Both the position numbers and the translations under genes were made by a program. From positions 1 through 8,894 of the forward strand of contig CALXJL010000061.1 in the NCBI GenBank assembly GCA_944388615.1: a stretch of 8,894 nucleotides of DNA, given 5' to 3'. The stretch comes from an uncultured Clostridia bacterium (GTDB lineage: Bacteria > Bacillota > Clostridia > TANB77 > CAG-508). The notes beneath the pieces were generated by a model, which was given only the letters and a program-made list of their open reading frames with translations, searched no databases and had not been told where the DNA came from. Shown here in pieces: positions 6,863 to 8,894 of the stretch; position 1 is the first letter of the stretch, and every line of letters begins with the position of its first letter.

Positions 6863-8224
6863 TATGTTAATTTTTCTTCTCCTTCCACTTCTTTAAATAA
6901 TAATTGTATTTGATCTAATATCATTTGAACTTCTTCTATAAAATTTTGTGGTTCTCTAAACTCATCTAAATAATTTCCATTTTTAAAATTATCTTGTTTT
7001 ACAGGTTTAATTGTAAAAACTTCTTCAGGTAATCCTAAATTTCCTTCAACTTTTTTATTCATATAATCATAATACCATTGTTTTAATCCTTCTTTTTGGG
7101 ATTCATTATACCCATATTTAGAATAATCATGAAGTTCTATTATATCATTTCCATATTCTTGTGCATTTCTTTCAAGTGTATGTATAAATTCATGTACAAA
7201 TACTTCCTCTGGAAATGTATTGATTCTATCATTATATTTATATATATAACTTTTATCACTATTAGGCAATCTTATATTAGAAAAACCAATTCCTAAATAA
7301 TCCATACCTCCTAGGCCAATCCAATCATTCACAGGAATTTCTAAATTCTGATTTGCATCACCCATTCTAACACAAATGAAAATATAGTCATATCCTTTAT
7401 TTGCAACATAGGGATATAATATTTTTTCTATATTATCAGGTGAAACATAATATCCATTTTCATCATCATAAGATAATGTTCTTATTGTTTCATTTACAGT
7501 AAAAAAGTCATATGTTGCAGTTATTTTCCCATTTGTCAATTCTGAAATAGAATTTTGAAATCTTTGCATATTTTTCTTCATATCAGATATATCAGAATCG
7601 GTCATCTCAAATTTAAAATCTTGTTTAACACCATTTATTTCTAGTTCCACATCCAAATTAGGAAATGCAATACATGCATATTTCCAATTATTAGATGTCT
7701 CTAATTCTCCTTTTTCCATTGTAAAATCTGTAAACCATGCAATTCCACTACATGTAGTATTATAACCTCCAAGTCTAAAAGCTATCTCTACACTTGTCCT
7801 ATCTTTGGAATTAAACATAAATTCTAATTCTTGCCACTCTTTTGTATCTCCTGTTATAGTCATAGATTTTTCTATTGTATCAGTTATACAAATTTGTGCT
7901 CCTCCTAATGTATCATCCGTACTTTCTACTCCTAAAGTTTTAACTTTACATTTGATCCTATATGGAGTATTAGGCTCTAGATTAATTTGTTTACAAAACA
8001 TTGAATCTGTATTATTAATATTCTCAATTTTATAACTTGGAACATTATTATATTTTTCTTTATTATCCCTGCTAAACTTAACCTCTCCGTCCTTCTAACT
8101 GTCTTTTTACAAAGTCATTAAAATTATGTTTGCAATAAATTTGCCATGCTATTATTAATATTGCAATAAGAAATATTAATTCTATTACTCCTATAATCCT
8201 TTTCTTTTTTGACTTTTCTTTCAT
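6862..8224 (-). CDS. Membrane-anchored CBM-like/HEXXH metalloprotease-like protein, interrupted by one +1 frameshift
   Basis: I do not recognise a named gene. From ATG 8224 the zero frame gives 48 residues: a basic N-terminus (MKEKSKKKR), a membrane helix at about 10-31, then TAA at 8080-8078. A +1 shift near 8089-8092 joins this to a frame running to TAA at 6864-6862 (joined length 453 aa, joined numbering used here). About residues 45-175 look like a jelly-roll carbohydrate-binding module (CBM4/9-type): SRDN, LEPNTPYRIKCKVKT, DTKEWQELEFMF, and GIAWFTDFTMEKG at the end. The second half has a core with DYIFICVRMG and WIGLGGMDYLGIGFSNIRLP. It then has VHEFIHTLERN, a HEXXH zinc motif with His344 and His348 as likely ligands and Glu345 as the base; a third ligand may be His365 or Asp366 in ELHDYSKYGY. 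It is probably an anchored extracellular zinc protease-like protein; substrate unknown. It begins 52 bases after clpX and overlaps queA by one base. Confidence 0.75.
8086..8092 (-). other. Candidate +1 frameshift site in the protease-like gene (GGA-CGG-A)
   Basis: Zero frame reads TTA GAA GGA CGG AGA GGT TAA (stop at 8080-8078). Skipping the C at 8089 gives GAA GGA GGA GAG GTT AAG, coding EGGEVK, and enters the long downstream frame, which is itself closed upstream by TAG at 8097-8095. Skipping one G at 8092/8091 instead would give EDGEVK, so the exact base is not unique from sequence alone. The preceding AGAAGGA is Shine-Dalgarno-like. The heptamer matches the tgt site in all but one base. 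Confidence 0.55.
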
Positions 8225-8230
8225 TCATTT

Positions 8231-8235
8231 CCTCC
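8231..8235 (-). promoter_or_regulatory. Ribosome binding site choosing ATG 8224 over ATG 8228
   Basis: GGAGG on the minus strand. The ATG at 8228 is only two bases away, too close, and opens a different frame with no membrane-anchor character. The ATG at 8224 is six bases away and opens the basic-plus-hydrophobic anchor of the protease-like protein. Confidence 0.8.
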
Positions 8236-8255
8236 AAAGAATTTTCCTATTAGAT

Positions 8256-8291
8256 AAAAAGGAAGAAACTGCTACTCTATGCAGTTTCTTC
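8256..8291 (-). terminator. Intrinsic terminator of clpX overlapping its last codons
   Basis: Minus-strand hairpin with perfect 11-base arms, GAAGAAACTGC (8291-8281) and GCAGTTTCTTC (8272-8262), an 8-base loop, then C and five T (8260-8256). The first arm is the coding sequence of the last four clpX residues (EETA) and the loop contains the TAG stop. Only about 30 bases remain between the T-run and the next gene's start. Confidence 0.93.
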
Positions 8292-8894
8292 TGTATTTGG
8301 CATATTCTTTTCATTATTTACTGCAAATTTTTTTTCAATCTTATTTTCATTAATTTCTAATATTGGTGGTTTATTTTCAATTACAGTATCTTTAGTAATA
8401 ATACATTTTTCTATTTTAGTATTTGAAGGTATTTCAAACATTATATCTCTCATTATATCCTCTATAATAGAACGCAAACCTCTTGCTCCTGTTTTTCTTT
8501 CTATTGCTTTATCTACTATAGCACCTAATGCTTCTTCCTCAAATTCTAGTTCAACATTATCTAGTTCCAACAATTTTTTATATTGTTTTACCAATGCATT
8601 TTTTGGTTTTGTTACAATGTCAATTAATGCATTTCTATCCAATTCTTGTAATGTTGCAATAATAGGCAATCTACCAACAAACTCTGGAATAAGACCAAAT
8701 TTTAATAAATCTTGTGGTAACATTTTCTCAAAAACTTTATATTTATCTAATTCTTTTGTACTCTCTATATTTGCTCCAAAACCTATTGCTTTTTTACCAA
8801 TTCTATCATTTACTATCTTTTCTAAACCTTCAAATGCACCACCACATATAAATAAAATATTTGATGTATCTATCTGAATAAATTCTTGATGTGG
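8277..8894 (-). CDS. clpX: ATP-dependent Clp protease ATP-binding subunit ClpX (N-terminus cut by window edge)
   Basis: ClpX is the hexameric AAA+ unfoldase that recognises tagged proteins and feeds them into ClpP. The frame is open from the right edge; 205 C-terminal residues are visible of about 420 in the family. Visible parts (window numbering): PHQEFIQIDTSNILFICGGAF with the sensor-1 Asn, the ClpP-docking IGF loop (KKAIGFGA, about 37-39), the arginine finger in GLIPEFVGRLP (Arg at about 75), TKPKNALVKQYKKLLELD, and sensor 2 GARGLRS (136-142), then an ordinary variable tail. The zinc-binding domain, Walker A and Walker B lie outside the window. The sequence is very like Bacillus ClpX. The gene ends in its own terminator, and no downstream lon gene is present; an unrelated surface-protein/queuosine operon follows. 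Confidence 0.96.
   Translation of the reverse strand, partial: PHQEFIQIDTSNILFICGGAFEGLEKIVNDRIGKKAIGFGANIESTKELDKYKVFEKMLPQDLLKFGLIPEFVGRLPIIATLQELDRNALIDIVTKPKNALVKQYKKLLELDNVELEFEEEALGAIVDKAIERKTGARGLRSIIEDIMRDIMFEIPSNTKIEKCIITKDTVIENKPPILEINENKIEKKFAVNNEKNMPNTEETA

Noticed and set aside
6862..8001. Protease-like protein starting at the internal Met at 8001
   Set aside because: The frame continues upstream for 30 more codons with domain-like sequence (for example VPSYKIENIN), there is no ribosome site at 8001, and an exported domain would lose its anchor.
8225..8228. Alternative start ATG at 8228
   Set aside because: Only two bases separate it from GGAGG, and its frame does not encode a membrane anchor or join to the downstream domain.

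Overview
This is an AT-rich (roughly 28% G+C by eye) stretch in which every gene lies on the minus strand. It looks like chromosomal core sequence of a low-GC Clostridia-type Firmicute, probably an uncultured gut lineage. The evidence is the bacterial/clostridial form of pyruvate phosphate dikinase, a Firmicute-type ClpX, a TIGR04086-like small membrane protein, strong GGAGG ribosome sites, and near-exclusive use of AT-ending codons.

Reading in the direction of transcription (high to low coordinates): the C-terminal half of clpX enters at the right edge and ends in a strong intrinsic terminator built partly from its own last codons (8256-8291). Next is a tightly packed group of four genes. 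It begins with a membrane-anchored surface protein that has a carbohydrate-binding-like domain and a HEFIH zinc-protease motif (8224-6862). Then come queA (6862-5837) and tgt (5809-4681), the enzymes for the late and base-exchange steps of queuosine tRNA modification. The last is a membrane-anchored WG-repeat protein (4663-3176), followed by an intrinsic terminator (3126-3155). A small four-helix membrane protein with its own promoter follows (3016-2627), then ppdK with a near-consensus sigma-A promoter (2508 to beyond the left edge). Intergenic gaps are all short; no gene-free stretch exceeds about 160 bases, and there are no RNA genes, mobile elements or CRISPR arrays that I can see.

The most striking thing is not a gene but a reading-frame anomaly. 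Two of the seven genes, tgt and the surface protease-like gene, each need one +1 frameshift to give a full-length family-like protein. Both breaks fall at the same sequence, GG(T/A)-CGG-A, where skipping the C of CGG restores the frame and reads GGA (glycine). I searched the whole window for CGG on the coding strand: those two sites are the only in-frame CGG codons in about 2,830 codons. In both genes the zero-frame stop TAA also lies at the same distance (CGG-N6-TAA). This suggests CGG may be a non-decoded or very slow codon in this lineage at which ribosomes shift +1 (or read CGGA as a four-base glycine codon). Two independent sequence errors are the competing explanation, and raw reads, relatives and proteomics can decide between them.

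Functionally, QueA and Tgt form the expected queuosine pair. The two flanking anchored extracytoplasmic proteins share the transcript but have no obvious biochemical link to tRNA modification. ClpX (protein unfoldase) and PPDK (pyruvate/PEP interconversion) are housekeeping neighbours.
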